Positions 16,958-26,502 are shown, counted from the stretch's first letter. The stretch is 64,000 nucleotides of DNA from an uncultured Bariatricus sp. (GCA_934320645.1 CAKRFP010000009.1:1-64000); one strand, 5' to 3'. Numbers and translations: made by a program. Notes: generated by a model not told the origin, from the sequence alone.

Positions 16958-18279
16958 TGGATCATATTATGCCGGATATTCCACGGTTTTATACGGCACT
17001 GGCTGAGTGGATGGCGTGTATGCTTTTTATTCTGCCACTGAAAAAAAGAATGGATAGGCAAAAGACGATTCTGCTGATGACAGGGGCACTGGCAGTTCAG
17101 AGTGTGTTCCTTGTAGTGACGGGCGATCTGGCGATTTATTTCTGGATTCCGTGTATGGTCATTGCGGTAATTTTGATGATTGGATTTATTTACGGATGCT
17201 GTGATGTGAGTAGGACAGATGCAGTTTATTTTGGAATGATCGCATTTGTAGTGGCAGAATTTCTGGCATCAGTGGAATGGCAGGTAGTATGTTTCTTCTG
17301 GAACGGACAGATGCCGGCAATTTGGATTCGGGCTCTGCTTCTTATCGGGATTTATGGATGTATTGCGTTCGTATTGCTGAAAATTTTACATACGCATTTG
17401 CCAAAAGACGGGAAAATGAATATCAGTCCAAAAGAATTATTTTCCGCATTACTGATTGCGGTTGCGGTATTTGCGGTAAGCAATTTAAGTTTCCTGACAA
17501 GCAATACACCATTTTCCGGGACGTATTCCTTTGAGATTGGAAATATCCGGACCTTAGTAGATGTGGGTGGAATTGCAATTTTATACGCACATCTGATCCA
17601 GTGCGGTGAACTGCGTGTGAAAAAGGAACTGGAAGCCGTGCAGAATGTCCTTCAGAACCAGTATGTGCAATACAAGCAGTCGAGAGAAAGTATCGACCTG
17701 ATCAATTACAAATATCATGACCTGAAGCATCAGATCGCGGTGCTAAGAAGTGAGGAAGATCCGAAGAAGCGGGAGGAGTTCCTGAATCGGATGGAAGAGG
17801 AAATCCGCCAGTATGAAGCGCAGAACAAGACCGGAAATAAAGTATTGGATACGGTACTTACGACCAAAAGCCTGTACTGTAACAAGCATGGAATCACATT
17901 TACCTGCGTGGCAGACGGAACACTTCTGGATTTTATGGATGTCATGGACATCTGCAGCATTTTCGGGAATGCACTTGACAATGCGATCGAGTGCGAAATG
18001 AAGATCACGGAAAAGGAGAAACGCCTGATTCATGTGACGGTATCAAGGCAGAAAAGTTTTCTGATTCTTCGGTTTGAGAATTATTATGAAGAGAAATTGC
18101 AGTATAAAGAAGGTTCGCTGATCACAACCAAAAAAGAAAAATCATCTCATGGATATGGACTGAAGAGTATTAAGTATACGGTCAATAAATATGAAGGTGC
18201 GGTCAGTATTGATACGAAGGATCATTGGTTTGACCTAAAAATTCTGATTCCGATGAAAGAAAATAAAAAAAAGAATTAA
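16954..18279 (+). CDS. GHKL-domain sensor histidine kinase (AgrC-like)
   Basis: 441 residues. The N-terminal ~215 residues hold six or seven hydrophobic helices (membrane sensor), followed by a coiled-coil linker, the H-box with H255 (YHDLKHQI), and a C-terminal GHKL ATPase with NALDNAIEC and HGYGLKS motifs, as in AgrC-type kinases. The start at 16954 overlaps the regulator stop (ATGA); in-frame codons upstream lie inside the regulator gene. No agrB/agrD-like peptide gene was seen beside it, so the signal is unknown. Confidence 0.9.
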   Translation: MMDHIMPDIPRFYTALAEWMACMLFILPLKKRMDRQKTILLMTGALAVQSVFLVVTGDLAIYFWIPCMVIAVILMIGFIYGCCDVSRTDAVYFGMIAFVVAEFLASVEWQVVCFFWNGQMPAIWIRALLLIGIYGCIAFVLLKILHTHLPKDGKMNISPKELFSALLIAVAVFAVSNLSFLTSNTPFSGTYSFEIGNIRTLVDVGGIAILYAHLIQCGELRVKKELEAVQNVLQNQYVQYKQSRESIDLINYKYHDLKHQIAVLRSEEDPKKREEFLNRMEEEIRQYEAQNKTGNKVLDTVLTTKSLYCNKHGITFTCVADGTLLDFMDVMDICSIFGNALDNAIECEMKITEKEKRLIHVTVSRQKSFLILRFENYYEEKLQYKEGSLITTKKEKSSHGYGLKSIKYTVNKYEGAVSIDTKDHWFDLKILIPMKENKKKN

Positions 18280-18295
18280 AAAAGGTTTTGTAAAA

Positions 18296-18337
18296 AAGCG
18301 TCATGGTTATGTGAAAATGCATAAAAACATGACGCTT
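18296..18337 (+). terminator. Terminator after the two-component genes
   Basis: Perfect 10-bp stem AAGCGTCATG / CATGACGCTT with a 22-base loop, followed by ATTTTG. Confidence 0.65.
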
Positions 18338-18466
18338 ATTTTGTGGAAAAGTTATAGCACAGAAACCGTTTGTGCGGAAAAAGTGCAGATTATGCAGATT
18401 TTTACCAGGGGAGAAATGATGTGATAGGATAGGAACATAAGATAAATAAAACGGAGGAAAGAGGTT

Positions 18467-21400
18467 ATGAAAACGAAAGAAGAAAGAAAACAGCGAAAAG
18501 CGGAAAGAAAAAGAAAACCGCATTTTGTAAGACATTCTTTTGGGATGGCATTTGGAGTGATTTTCCTGGGAGCAGCTATTGTAATTCCACAGATTACAAT
18601 GCCTTTTAATGGAATGCTCCAGGGATTTATGGGTGATATGGATATTGATATTACAGAAAAAAAGACGCAGGATATCTTAAATCAAGGGAAAGATTTGTCT
18701 ATGGATATCGAACGGGAAGGAGCAGTACTTCTGAAAAATGAAAATGAAACATTGCCATTAGCGAAAGATGTAAACAAGGTCAATGTATTTGGCTGGGCTT
18801 CTACACAGTGGCTTGGAGGTGGCTCTGGCTCTGGCCAGATTATAAGTACTGATGAAACAATTCTTACAGCACTTAAAAATTATGGAATTGAATATAATGA
18901 AGAACTGGAAAAAATGTATCAGGATTTCTGTGGTGAAAGAGAGTACAAAAATGCACTGATAAGCTGGCCGAAAGATTTCAGCCGTCTATATGAGCCGGAT
19001 ATCAATGATGGAGAATCCTATACAGAAGAATTATTGCAAAATGCAAAGGATTATTCAGATACAGCAATTGTTGTAATTGGTCGCCCGACTGGTGAGAGTA
19101 ATGATAATCCGCAGAAGCAGTATAAGATCAATAAAAAGGATGGAGAAGTTGTTGTAGACGATACCAGAACTTCTTTAGATTTATCAACGGAAGAAGAAGC
19201 ATTACTTACTTATGCAGGAGCGAATTTTGAACATGTGATCGTTGTGTTAAATACCGGAAATGTAATGACGCTTGGACAGATTGAAACGATTGATGGAATT
19301 GATGCATGCCTGCTCGCCGGATATACAGGACAGTATGCAGCGAGTGTACTGCCGGAAATCCTGTGGGGAGATGTAAACCCGAGTGGACATACAGCGGATA
19401 CATGGGCTTATGATTTTAATACAGCAGCCAGTTATGCAAATGCTGGGGAAAATGGTGTAGGAAGTTATTCTAATGGAAAAGGACTTTATCCGTATAATGG
19501 AACCAGTAATGGTAACCTTGGAGAAGAATTTCAGTATGATCAGGTATCCTATGAAGATTATGCGGAAGGAATTTATGTTGGATACAAATGGTATGAAACT
19601 GCAGATGCAGAAGGCTATTGGAACCAAGTAGAGAATGATCATGGAAAAGGATACGAAGGGGTTGTACAGTATCCGTTTGGATATGGTCTTTCTTATACAA
19701 CTTTTGACTGGGAGCTGAAAGATCACAGTGTAGAGATAGCTAAAGATGGATCAGTATCGGCTACAGTAAAAGTGACAAATACAGGAGATAAAGCAGGAAA
19801 AGATGTTGTAGAATTCTATTATACAGCTCCATATGAGAAGGGCGGAATCGAAAAAAGCGCGGTAGAGCTTGGTGATTATGCAAAAACAAAATTACTTGGA
19901 CCGGGAGAATCAGAAGAAGTTGTTGTAACTGTATCAGCAGAGGATATGGCAAGTTATGATGCTTATGATAATAATAAGAATGGTTTTGCGGGGTATGAGC
20001 TGGATGAGGGTACCTATACTTTTTCTATCAGAACAGATTCCCATACTGTAAAAAATCAGTTTAATATTGATCTTAAGGATAACATTCAATATCAGGAAGA
20101 CGGAACAACCGGAAATACGGTATCGAATAAATTTACCGGTGCAGACGCAGTAGACGGAGTCAGTCTGGATGGTTCGGAAAGTGAATCAGGAATTATATAT
20201 TTAACACGTTCGGATTTTGCAGGAACATATCCAAAAGAAAATATCAAAACAAGGGAAATGGCAGAAAATGTCAAAAAACTGAATCTGTATACCGATGAGA
20301 TGGCAAATGACTGGATCGATGAAAATGATGAGCCGATCACAACAGGTGCAAAGAATAATCTGAAGGTAGAAGAAAACGGTAAGCTTACAGAACTTGGAAT
20401 AGAACTTGGATCTGATTATGATGATCCAAAGTGGGAAGATGTATTGGATCAGTTGACAATCAAAGAAATGCAGACAGCTGTAAATTATGCATATGTAAAT
20501 ACAGGGGCATTTGAAAGTGTTGGAAAGCCAATTGCGTTGGATTTTGACGGACCGAACCAGGTTGGATCGTTTACACAGGGAATGAATGCATCAGGAACTG
20601 GTTTCGCAAATGCAACAGTACTGGCACAGACATGGAATAAAGATCTGGCATTTAATCAGGGCTTACAGATGGGACAGGAAGGAGCAGCCTTTGGATATGA
20701 TGGTTTATATGGTCCATCCGTTAATATCCATCGTTCTCTACTTAATGGTAGAAACTATGAATATTTTTCAGAGGATTCAATACTTTCTGGCTTGATGTCC
20801 GGAAATGAAGTAAAAGGTGTTATGAGTGCAGGTATGTATGTGTATATAAAACACTTTATCTGTAATGATGGAGAGTCCGGAATTTACCGTGATTCTGTAT
20901 ATCTGTGGATGCCAGAGCAGGCATTACGTGAGGTTTATCTGAAGCCATTCAGAATCCTGGTTGAAGATTATGGCGCAACCGGACTTATGACTTCTTATAA
21001 TCGTATCGGAGCTGTATGGGCTGGCGGAAGTGAAGCACTTTTGACTGGAATTCTTCGTGATGAATGGGGATTCAAAGGAACGGTTGTCACAGATTTTTCT
21101 GACCATGCAGAATATATGAACGGTGGACAGATGCTTCGTGCAGGTGGAGATATCTGGATGAATATGATGAGTCCGATCAATGGAGAAACAGAGTCGGCTT
21201 CTTATCAGAAAGCACTTCGTGAAACGGCAAAACATATTATCTATACTTATTTGAATGCTCGTGTGACAAACATGAATTATGCAGAAAAAACAGGAAATAC
21301 GGATATATTAAGACCGACGATTACAAAGCAGACGAATCTGGTTCAGAAGATCGTAAAGGTACTTTATGTTCTGGCTGCTGTTTTAATTCTCTGGATGGCT

Positions 21401-21499
21401 TATGCTCTTTGGAAAGATGTGAAAAAGAGAAAAATTTTAAAAGCAGAAGGCTATTATGAAAAGAAGAAACAGGAAAAGCTTGCGAAAAAGAAAAAATAA
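18467..21499 (+). CDS. Domain-permuted GH3 glycosidase with a membrane anchor at each end
   Basis: 1010 residues. After a basic N terminus comes a membrane helix (about 25-45). The GH3 sandwich domain is first (from about residue 84, EGAVLLKNENETLPL), then a fibronectin-III-like domain, and only then the TIM-barrel domain (from about 650), with YIKHFICND and the nucleophile motif VVTDFSDH. This is the reverse of the usual order and is known from some rumen bacterial GH3 enzymes. A second hydrophobic helix (KVLYVLAAVLILWMAYAL) and a Lys-rich tail close the protein. The catalytic part is expected outside the cell, held at both ends. A good GGAGG site precedes 18467. A GtrA-like gene follows at once. 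Confidence 0.9.
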   Translation: MKTKEERKQRKAERKRKPHFVRHSFGMAFGVIFLGAAIVIPQITMPFNGMLQGFMGDMDIDITEKKTQDILNQGKDLSMDIEREGAVLLKNENETLPLAKDVNKVNVFGWASTQWLGGGSGSGQIISTDETILTALKNYGIEYNEELEKMYQDFCGEREYKNALISWPKDFSRLYEPDINDGESYTEELLQNAKDYSDTAIVVIGRPTGESNDNPQKQYKINKKDGEVVVDDTRTSLDLSTEEEALLTYAGANFEHVIVVLNTGNVMTLGQIETIDGIDACLLAGYTGQYAASVLPEILWGDVNPSGHTADTWAYDFNTAASYANAGENGVGSYSNGKGLYPYNGTSNGNLGEEFQYDQVSYEDYAEGIYVGYKWYETADAEGYWNQVENDHGKGYEGVVQYPFGYGLSYTTFDWELKDHSVEIAKDGSVSATVKVTNTGDKAGKDVVEFYYTAPYEKGGIEKSAVELGDYAKTKLLGPGESEEVVVTVSAEDMASYDAYDNNKNGFAGYELDEGTYTFSIRTDSHTVKNQFNIDLKDNIQYQEDGTTGNTVSNKFTGADAVDGVSLDGSESESGIIYLTRSDFAGTYPKENIKTREMAENVKKLNLYTDEMANDWIDENDEPITTGAKNNLKVEENGKLTELGIELGSDYDDPKWEDVLDQLTIKEMQTAVNYAYVNTGAFESVGKPIALDFDGPNQVGSFTQGMNASGTGFANATVLAQTWNKDLAFNQGLQMGQEGAAFGYDGLYGPSVNIHRSLLNGRNYEYFSEDSILSGLMSGNEVKGVMSAGMYVYIKHFICNDGESGIYRDSVYLWMPEQALREVYLKPFRILVEDYGATGLMTSYNRIGAVWAGGSEALLTGILRDEWGFKGTVVTDFSDHAEYMNGGQMLRAGGDIWMNMMSPINGETESASYQKALRETAKHIIYTYLNARVTNMNYAEKTGNTDILRPTITKQTNLVQKIVKVLYVLAAVLILWMAYALWKDVKKRKILKAEGYYEKKKQEKLAKKKK

Positions 21500-21522
21500 G
21501 AATGTATGAAAGAGGACTGCAT

Positions 21523-22086
21523 ATGATAGACAGTATTAAAATTTCATGGCAGCACTTCGCAGACAAGCATCCCGGAGCCTCCAAATGGATCCGGGAGGGC
21601 GGTCTGTTCGTGATCGTCAGCAACCTGATCACAGTGCTCAAATATTTACTCTTGTTGTTCCTGCCGTTGGCATTTGCAGGACTTCCAAAAGTAGATTTCG
21701 GATTTCCGGGAATTGACATTACTTTATTCGGTGAGACTTTCAAGTGGAACATCATCGGATATGACGCCGCACATGGCGGACTTCCTTATTTTTGTGCGTA
21801 CATGATCGCGATGGTAGTCGGAGAGTGTATTAACTTTCCGATCCAGCGAAATTTTGTATTCCGCAGTAAAGGAAAAGTATGGTATCAGGCATTCTGGTAT
21901 CTGATCGCATTCTGTATTGTTACCTGTATCGTAAACTCGATCAACTGTATCTGGGTTGCGGTAGCCGGGATGTTTGTGCCGGGATGGTTATACAATATTG
22001 GAACGACAGTGTTGAATGGAGGGGTATCGATGGTGGTATTCTTCTTCGTAAATAAGATTATTTTCCCGGAAGGGGAAGGAAAGTAA
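21523..22086 (+). CDS. GtrA-like four-helix membrane protein
   Basis: 187 residues with about four membrane helices; the segment INFPIQRNFVFRSKG between helices matches the loop of GtrA-family proteins, which are linked to polyprenyl-phosphate sugar flipping or surface polysaccharide modification. The start at 21523 has AGAGGA 6 bp upstream; ATG 21502 is in frame but lacks a ribosome site. It follows the membrane GH3 by 23 bp and is surely co-transcribed, hinting that the two act on the same cell-surface glycan (inference). Confidence 0.75.
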   Translation: MIDSIKISWQHFADKHPGASKWIREGGLFVIVSNLITVLKYLLLLFLPLAFAGLPKVDFGFPGIDITLFGETFKWNIIGYDAAHGGLPYFCAYMIAMVVGECINFPIQRNFVFRSKGKVWYQAFWYLIAFCIVTCIVNSINCIWVAVAGMFVPGWLYNIGTTVLNGGVSMVVFFFVNKIIFPEGEGK

Positions 22087-22088
22087 AC

Positions 22089-22267
22089 GTTGTCAGGATT
22101 GATGGCGAATAAGAAAATAAAACGGGACAAATCCGTTGCGCAGGGCATTCCGAGAAGCCTCTGAGAGTGAAAATTGTGTCAGCAAAGGCTTCCACAATTT
22201 CTGAGTCTTCTCTCCATTGCACAACAATTGGATTTGTCCCGTTTTATTTTCTTATTCGCCTGACAAC
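22089..22267. repeat. 179-bp palindromic element with nested hairpins
   Basis: Outer arms 22089-22134 and 22230-22267 are perfect inverted copies over 38 bp, except that the left arm has 8 extra bases (ATTGATGG). Inside, weaker complementarity continues (GTTGCGCA/TGCACAAC; GAGAAG/CTTCTC; GAAAATTGTG/CACAATTTC), so the whole element can fold into one long branched hairpin. The right arm ends in GTCCCG followed by a T-rich tract, so it may also act as a terminator for the GtrA-like gene. It could be a MITE-like element or a structured RNA. Confidence 0.75.
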
Positions 22268-22337
22268 ATTTTCTGCAAAACCAAAAAAAAGTGATAGAAT
22301 AGAAGTAGTAAATTGTCAGAAAAGGAGAATCATTATC

Positions 22338-22967
22338 ATGAAAGAAAATTTAAAAGTACTTATGATCAACGGAAGCCCGAAAGCAAACGGAAACACAGCC
22401 ATTGCATTAAAAGAGATGGAGAATATTTTCAAAGAAAACGGAGTAGAAGTTGAGACAGTTGTTATCGGTAACAAAGCAGTTCGTGGCTGTATCGCCTGTG
22501 GTTCCTGCTACGAAAAAGGCAAATGCGTCTTTGATGATGTAGTCAATGAACTGGCTCCGAAGTTTGAAGCGGCAGATGGTCTTGTAGTCGCAAGCCCGGT
22601 TTACTATGCATCTGCAAATGCAACCCTGATCGCCTGTCTTGACCGGTTATTCTACAGCAGTCATTTTGACAAGACCATGAAGGTCGGAGCAAGCGTTGTC
22701 TGTGCAAGACGTGGCGGATGTTCTGCAACATTTGATGAGCTGAACAAATACTTCACCATTTCCGGAATGCCGGTCGCATCCAGCCAGTACTGGAACAGTA
22801 TCCACGGAAGAACACCGGGAGAAGCCGAGCAGGATGGAGAAGGAAAGCAGACGATGCGTGCACTTGCAAGAAATATGACATTCCTGATGAAGAGCATTGC
22901 ACTTGGTAAAGAACAGTTTGGACTGCCGGAAAAGGAAGAGCGGATCGCGACACATTTTATCCGCTGA
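22338..22967 (+). CDS. NADPH-dependent FMN reductase-like flavoprotein with Cys pair
   Basis: 209 residues of the flavodoxin-like NADPH-dependent FMN-reductase / iron-sulfur flavoprotein superfamily. The FMN phosphate loop is MINGSPKANGNT near residues 9-20; a Cys motif (CIACGSCYEKGKC) near residue 55 may bind a cluster or form a redox pair; SPVYYASANA is the second flavin loop. Probable role: cytoplasmic NAD(P)H-linked reduction of flavin, quinone or nitro compounds. The start at 22338 has AAAGGAGA upstream; a frame extending to 22167 would read through the palindrome and is rejected. Confidence 0.88.
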   Translation: MKENLKVLMINGSPKANGNTAIALKEMENIFKENGVEVETVVIGNKAVRGCIACGSCYEKGKCVFDDVVNELAPKFEAADGLVVASPVYYASANATLIACLDRLFYSSHFDKTMKVGASVVCARRGGCSATFDELNKYFTISGMPVASSQYWNSIHGRTPGEAEQDGEGKQTMRALARNMTFLMKSIALGKEQFGLPEKEERIATHFIR

Positions 22968-23003
22968 TGGCAGTTTTACTTTTTCTTATAAGGGAGAAAA
23001 ATC

Positions 23004-23900
23004 ATGATTTGTGGAATGACATACTATCAGATATGCTGGTATTTTCTGATATATTCCTTTGGAGGCTGGATTGTTGAAGTGATCTTTCATGCAGTAGCTT
23101 TGGGAAAGGTTATAAACAGAGGATTCCTGAATGGCCCGGTATGCCCGGTATATGGATTTGGAGTACTATCTGTTTTTGCCATGATAAATACACTGCAAAG
23201 CAGTGGTTATCAGATGAATGATGGCATGATATTTCTATTCGGAGTTATTCTGGCGACTGTAGTGGAGTTAATAGCCGGATGGCTGTTAGATGTATGTTTT
23301 CATGCGAGATGGTGGGATTATTCAGATAAACCTTTAAATTTTCATGGGTATATCTGTTTGGAATTTTCGTTGATATGGGGACTTGCAATTGTGCTTGTTG
23401 TGAAAGTTTTTCAGAAATATGTGGAAAACCATACATCGCCACATTCAGATTCGACTTTTGGCTGGATCGTACTGGCAATTTTATATTGTGTGTATCTGGC
23501 AGATGTTATCGTGACAGTAGCTGTTATACAAGGACTGAATAAGAAACTTACCAGATTGAATAAAATCCGTTCAGATATGCGGATTGTGAGTGATAAAATC
23601 AGTGATACCGTTGCGAATACAACAATAGATACAGCGCAGGTTATAGAAAAAGGAAAGGTGCAGACCGCTCTTGCAAAAGCGGAATTGCGTGAAGCTGCTG
23701 AAACGAAAAAAGACCAGTCCCTTGAGAAACTCCGCAAAAAGAAAATGGAACTTCAAAGGGAATTTGATGAACTTTCTAATTCTATAACCAATCATACAAT
23801 TGTTGGACAGGGAAGAATTATTAAGGCATTTCCGGAGATGAAGCACCGGTATTACTATGAACTGATTCAGGAATTAAGAAAAAAATTTGAAGACAAGTAA
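23004..23900 (+). CDS. CmpB-type putative ABC transporter permease (ABC_trans_CmpB family)
   Basis: 298 residues: about five or six membrane helices (1-185) of the family annotated as type IV ABC permease CmpB, with the conserved N-terminal YSFGGWIVEV and NRGFLNGPVCPVYG segments, then a ~110-residue charged C-terminal coiled coil on the cytoplasmic side. Members are common in Clostridia, mostly without a cognate ATPase gene nearby, as here. The true function is not established. The start has GGGAG upstream. It stands between a flavoprotein gene and a cation exchanger. Confidence 0.8.
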   Translation: MICGMTYYQICWYFLIYSFGGWIVEVIFHAVALGKVINRGFLNGPVCPVYGFGVLSVFAMINTLQSSGYQMNDGMIFLFGVILATVVELIAGWLLDVCFHARWWDYSDKPLNFHGYICLEFSLIWGLAIVLVVKVFQKYVENHTSPHSDSTFGWIVLAILYCVYLADVIVTVAVIQGLNKKLTRLNKIRSDMRIVSDKISDTVANTTIDTAQVIEKGKVQTALAKAELREAAETKKDQSLEKLRKKKMELQREFDELSNSITNHTIVGQGRIIKAFPEMKHRYYYELIQELRKKFEDK

Positions 23901-23942
23901 AGAGGTTGTTGAACGGGTAATAAAATAAATAGGAGGAGTTTG

Positions 23943-23971
23943 TTGACAGTCTGTCCTTCTTGTTCTATAGT
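23943..23971 (+). promoter_or_regulatory. Promoter of the Na/Ca exchanger gene
   Basis: TTGACA (23943-23948), 17-bp spacer, TATAGT (23966-23971), about 48 bp upstream of the start codon. Confidence 0.75.
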
Positions 23972-24018
23972 GAAAGTTGCTATTTAAAACATGTTATTTA
24001 AAAGAGAGGACTTTTACT

Positions 24019-24993
24019 ATGGAACTAATAAAATCAGTCATTATCCTTGTCATAGGATTTGTACTTTTGTTAAAAGGAGCGGACTACTTCGTAGAGGGTA
24101 GCTCTTCCGTTGCCAGACAGCTTCGGATTCCATCGATGATCATCGGTATGACGATCGTTGCGATGGGAACAAGCCTTCCGGAATGTGCGGTCAGTGTAAC
24201 GGCATCCCTGACTGGCAATAATACTCTTGCGGTAAGTAATGTTGTCGGATCAAACATTTTTAACCTGATGGTTGTCTGTGGTGCCTGTGCTTTATTTGCA
24301 CCGCTTACGATTGAAAAAGATACACTGAAAAAAGAATTTCCACTGTCTATTTTTTGCGCGGCACTGTTGATGGTACTTGGGTACATCGGAATGATTCTTG
24401 GACATGTAGATGGTTTTATCTTTTTGATTCTTTTTGTATGTTATCTTCTGTGGATGATCAATTCTGCAAAGAAGGCGAGAGCAGCACATCAAGAAGACAA
24501 ACTGATGCAAGAAGAGGGAGAATTTGTTGACGAAGAGATCAAGATTCTTCCGATGTGGAAATGTGTAATCTTTATTGTTGGAGGAATGATCGCAATCAAA
24601 TTTGGCGGCGATTTTGTTGTAGACAGTGCTTCAGCGATAGCGTTGGCATTTGGCTTCAGCCAGACACTGATCGGACTTACGATCGTTGCGATGGGAACCA
24701 GCCTTCCGGAGCTGATGACATCCATCGTTGCGGCAAGGAAGAACGAAGTGGATATGGCACTTGGAAATGTAATTGGTTCCAATATTTTCAATATTCTTCT
24801 GGTACTTGGTGTCGCAGGTGCAATCAGTCCGGTTGTGTTCCTTATGGACAACATCATTGATACGGTTGTATTGATCGTGATGAGTCTGGTTGTTCTGGTA
24901 TTCGCATGGACATCTAAGGTGATTAATCGCAAAGAAGGAATTGCAATGCTTTGCATGTATGCCGTGTATATGGTATATATCTGCATCCGTTGA
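24019..24993 (+). CDS. Calcium/sodium antiporter (CaCA family, YrbG-like)
   Basis: 324 residues, about ten membrane helices in two halves. Each half carries the alpha-repeat ion-binding motif (MGTSLPE followed by NVVGSNIFN / NVIGSNIFN), intact in both. A cytoplasmic loop near residues 155-185 is charged. The protein exchanges Na+ (or H+) for Ca2+ across the membrane. The start is ATG 24019 after AGAGAGGA; ATG 23977 is close to the promoter and lacks a ribosome site. Monocistronic, with its own promoter and terminator. Confidence 0.93.
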   Translation: MELIKSVIILVIGFVLLLKGADYFVEGSSSVARQLRIPSMIIGMTIVAMGTSLPECAVSVTASLTGNNTLAVSNVVGSNIFNLMVVCGACALFAPLTIEKDTLKKEFPLSIFCAALLMVLGYIGMILGHVDGFIFLILFVCYLLWMINSAKKARAAHQEDKLMQEEGEFVDEEIKILPMWKCVIFIVGGMIAIKFGGDFVVDSASAIALAFGFSQTLIGLTIVAMGTSLPELMTSIVAARKNEVDMALGNVIGSNIFNILLVLGVAGAISPVVFLMDNIIDTVVLIVMSLVVLVFAWTSKVINRKEGIAMLCMYAVYMVYICIR

Positions 24994-24998
24994 CAGAG

Positions 24999-25030
24999 AA
25001 TCGACTGTCTGTTCTGGGAGTCGATTTTTT
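24999..25030 (+). terminator. Terminator of the exchanger gene
   Basis: AATCGACT / AGTCGATT stem followed by a T-run. Confidence 0.85.
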
Positions 25031-25076
25031 CACGCATTACGTGTTGGAGATGATGTAAAAGAATATTTATAATGGA

Positions 25077-25113
25077 AAAATAACTGTGGATACTTTGTTC
25101 GCAGTTATTTTTA
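25077..25113 (+). terminator. Second hairpin with T-run
   Basis: AAAATAACTG / CAGTTATTTT stem with a 15-base loop and T-rich tail, 47 bp after the first terminator; probably a back-up terminator. Confidence 0.6.
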
Positions 25114-25223
25114 TTATATAATAGAAAATGCCGCTTTTACCGTATGACAGGAATAGATAAAAGTTACTGCACAAAGGATACGGTAATCAGTAATGAACAG
25201 CATACTTTATAAGTAGGAAAATA

Positions 25224-25252
25224 TTGACATACCATAGAAAATGCGGTATAAG
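25224..25252 (+). promoter_or_regulatory. Promoter of the aminotransferase-antiporter pair
   Basis: TTGACA (25224-25229), 17-bp spacer, TATAAG (25247-25252), 32 bp before the start codon. Confidence 0.7.
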
Positions 25253-25283
25253 AGACGGAGAAAGAATACAAAGGAGTATACAG

Positions 25284-26474
25284 ATGGGAAAATACAATTT
25301 TGATGAAGTGATCGACAGACATGGAACGGACTGCCTGAAATATGATTTCGGAATGAAGAGAAAGGGAAGAGATGATCTGCTTCCGCTCTGGGTGGCAGAC
25401 ATGGATTTCCGCCTGCCGGATGAAATCCTGGATGAATTTCACAAGAGAATTGACCATGGGATTTTTGGTTATACAGATCCGCTTGATGAATATTTTGCGG
25501 CGATGAACCATTGGTTCTCAACACGCTATGGCTACACGATCGAACCGGAATGGGTAACGCTTGGTGCCGGAATCGTCTATGCGCTGGGAACCAGTGTAAG
25601 AGCATTTACCGAAGAGGGAGATGCCATGATGGTGATGCAGCCGGTATACTATCCGTTCAGTGAAGTTATCAAGAATGACGGAAGAAGACTGGTGAACTGC
25701 CAGCTGCGTTATGAGAACAATCATTATTCGATCGACTTTGAGAAGATGGAGAGAATGATCCGGGAAGAGGGCGTAAAAGCACTGATCTTCTGTAATCCGC
25801 ACAATCCGGTCGGAAGAGTCTGGACAAGAGAAGAACTGGAGAGAGTTGCAGAGATTTGTCTGAAATACAACGTGACCTGGATGGTGGACGAGATGCACTG
25901 TGATTTCATTTTCCCGGGACATACCTTCACAAGTTGTATGAATCTGGACGAAAAATACCGTCAGATTCTTGCGCTCTACAGTTCCCCGGGAAAGACATTC
26001 AACGTGGCAGGACTTCAGCCGGCAAATATCATCATTCCAAACGAAGAGCTGCGAAAAAAATACCAGTGGGCGAATACACAGGCCGCTTACAGCCAGGGAA
26101 GCCTGATGGGACAGCTTGCTGTCAAGGTATGCTACACCAAAGGTGCCGGGTGGGTAGATGAACTGGTACAGTATATTTACGAAAATGTACAGTACATGAG
26201 CAGGTTCGTAAAAGAGAATTTCCCGAAGGCGAAGATGGTAGAGCCGGAAGGAACCTATCTGGTATGGGTTGATTTCTCCGGATACGGATTCAGCAATGAA
26301 GAGCTGGAACATCTGATGCTGGAGGAAGCGAAATTGTGGCTGGATTCGGGAATTATCTTTGGACCTGAGACGGCGCAGTTCGAGAGATTCAATGTTGCCT
26401 GCCCTCGTGTGACTGTAGAGCAGGCACTGACACAGCTGAAAGACGCACTGGATAAGCATCTGGCAGCAAAATAA
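25284..26474 (+). CDS. MalY/PatB-type PLP aminotransferase (cystathionine beta-lyase family)
   Basis: 396 residues, fold type I PLP enzyme of the MalY/PatB group. The PLP lysine is K237 (SSPGKTFNVAG); FCNPHNPVGRVW and VDEMHCDF are the cofactor-binding segments, and LPLWVADMDF is the N-terminal substrate segment of this group. Members cleave the C-S bond of cystathionine or cysteine conjugates, or act as aminotransferases. The start is ATG 25284 after AAGGAG. It is followed 28 bp later by an NhaC-type antiporter, so the pair probably handles an amino acid and its exchange product. It belongs, with the 48-59 kb region, to the C-S lyase capacity of the window. Confidence 0.88.
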   Translation: MGKYNFDEVIDRHGTDCLKYDFGMKRKGRDDLLPLWVADMDFRLPDEILDEFHKRIDHGIFGYTDPLDEYFAAMNHWFSTRYGYTIEPEWVTLGAGIVYALGTSVRAFTEEGDAMMVMQPVYYPFSEVIKNDGRRLVNCQLRYENNHYSIDFEKMERMIREEGVKALIFCNPHNPVGRVWTREELERVAEICLKYNVTWMVDEMHCDFIFPGHTFTSCMNLDEKYRQILALYSSPGKTFNVAGLQPANIIIPNEELRKKYQWANTQAAYSQGSLMGQLAVKVCYTKGAGWVDELVQYIYENVQYMSRFVKENFPKAKMVEPEGTYLVWVDFSGYGFSNEELEHLMLEEAKLWLDSGIIFGPETAQFERFNVACPRVTVEQALTQLKDALDKHLAAK

Positions 26475-26502
26475 TATAAAAAAAGGATTGAGAGGAAAAA
26501 AG

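Noticed and set aside
22167..22337. N-terminal extension of the flavoprotein by 57 codons
   Set aside because: It reads through the palindromic element; the ATG at 22338 has the ribosome site and starts the conserved fold.
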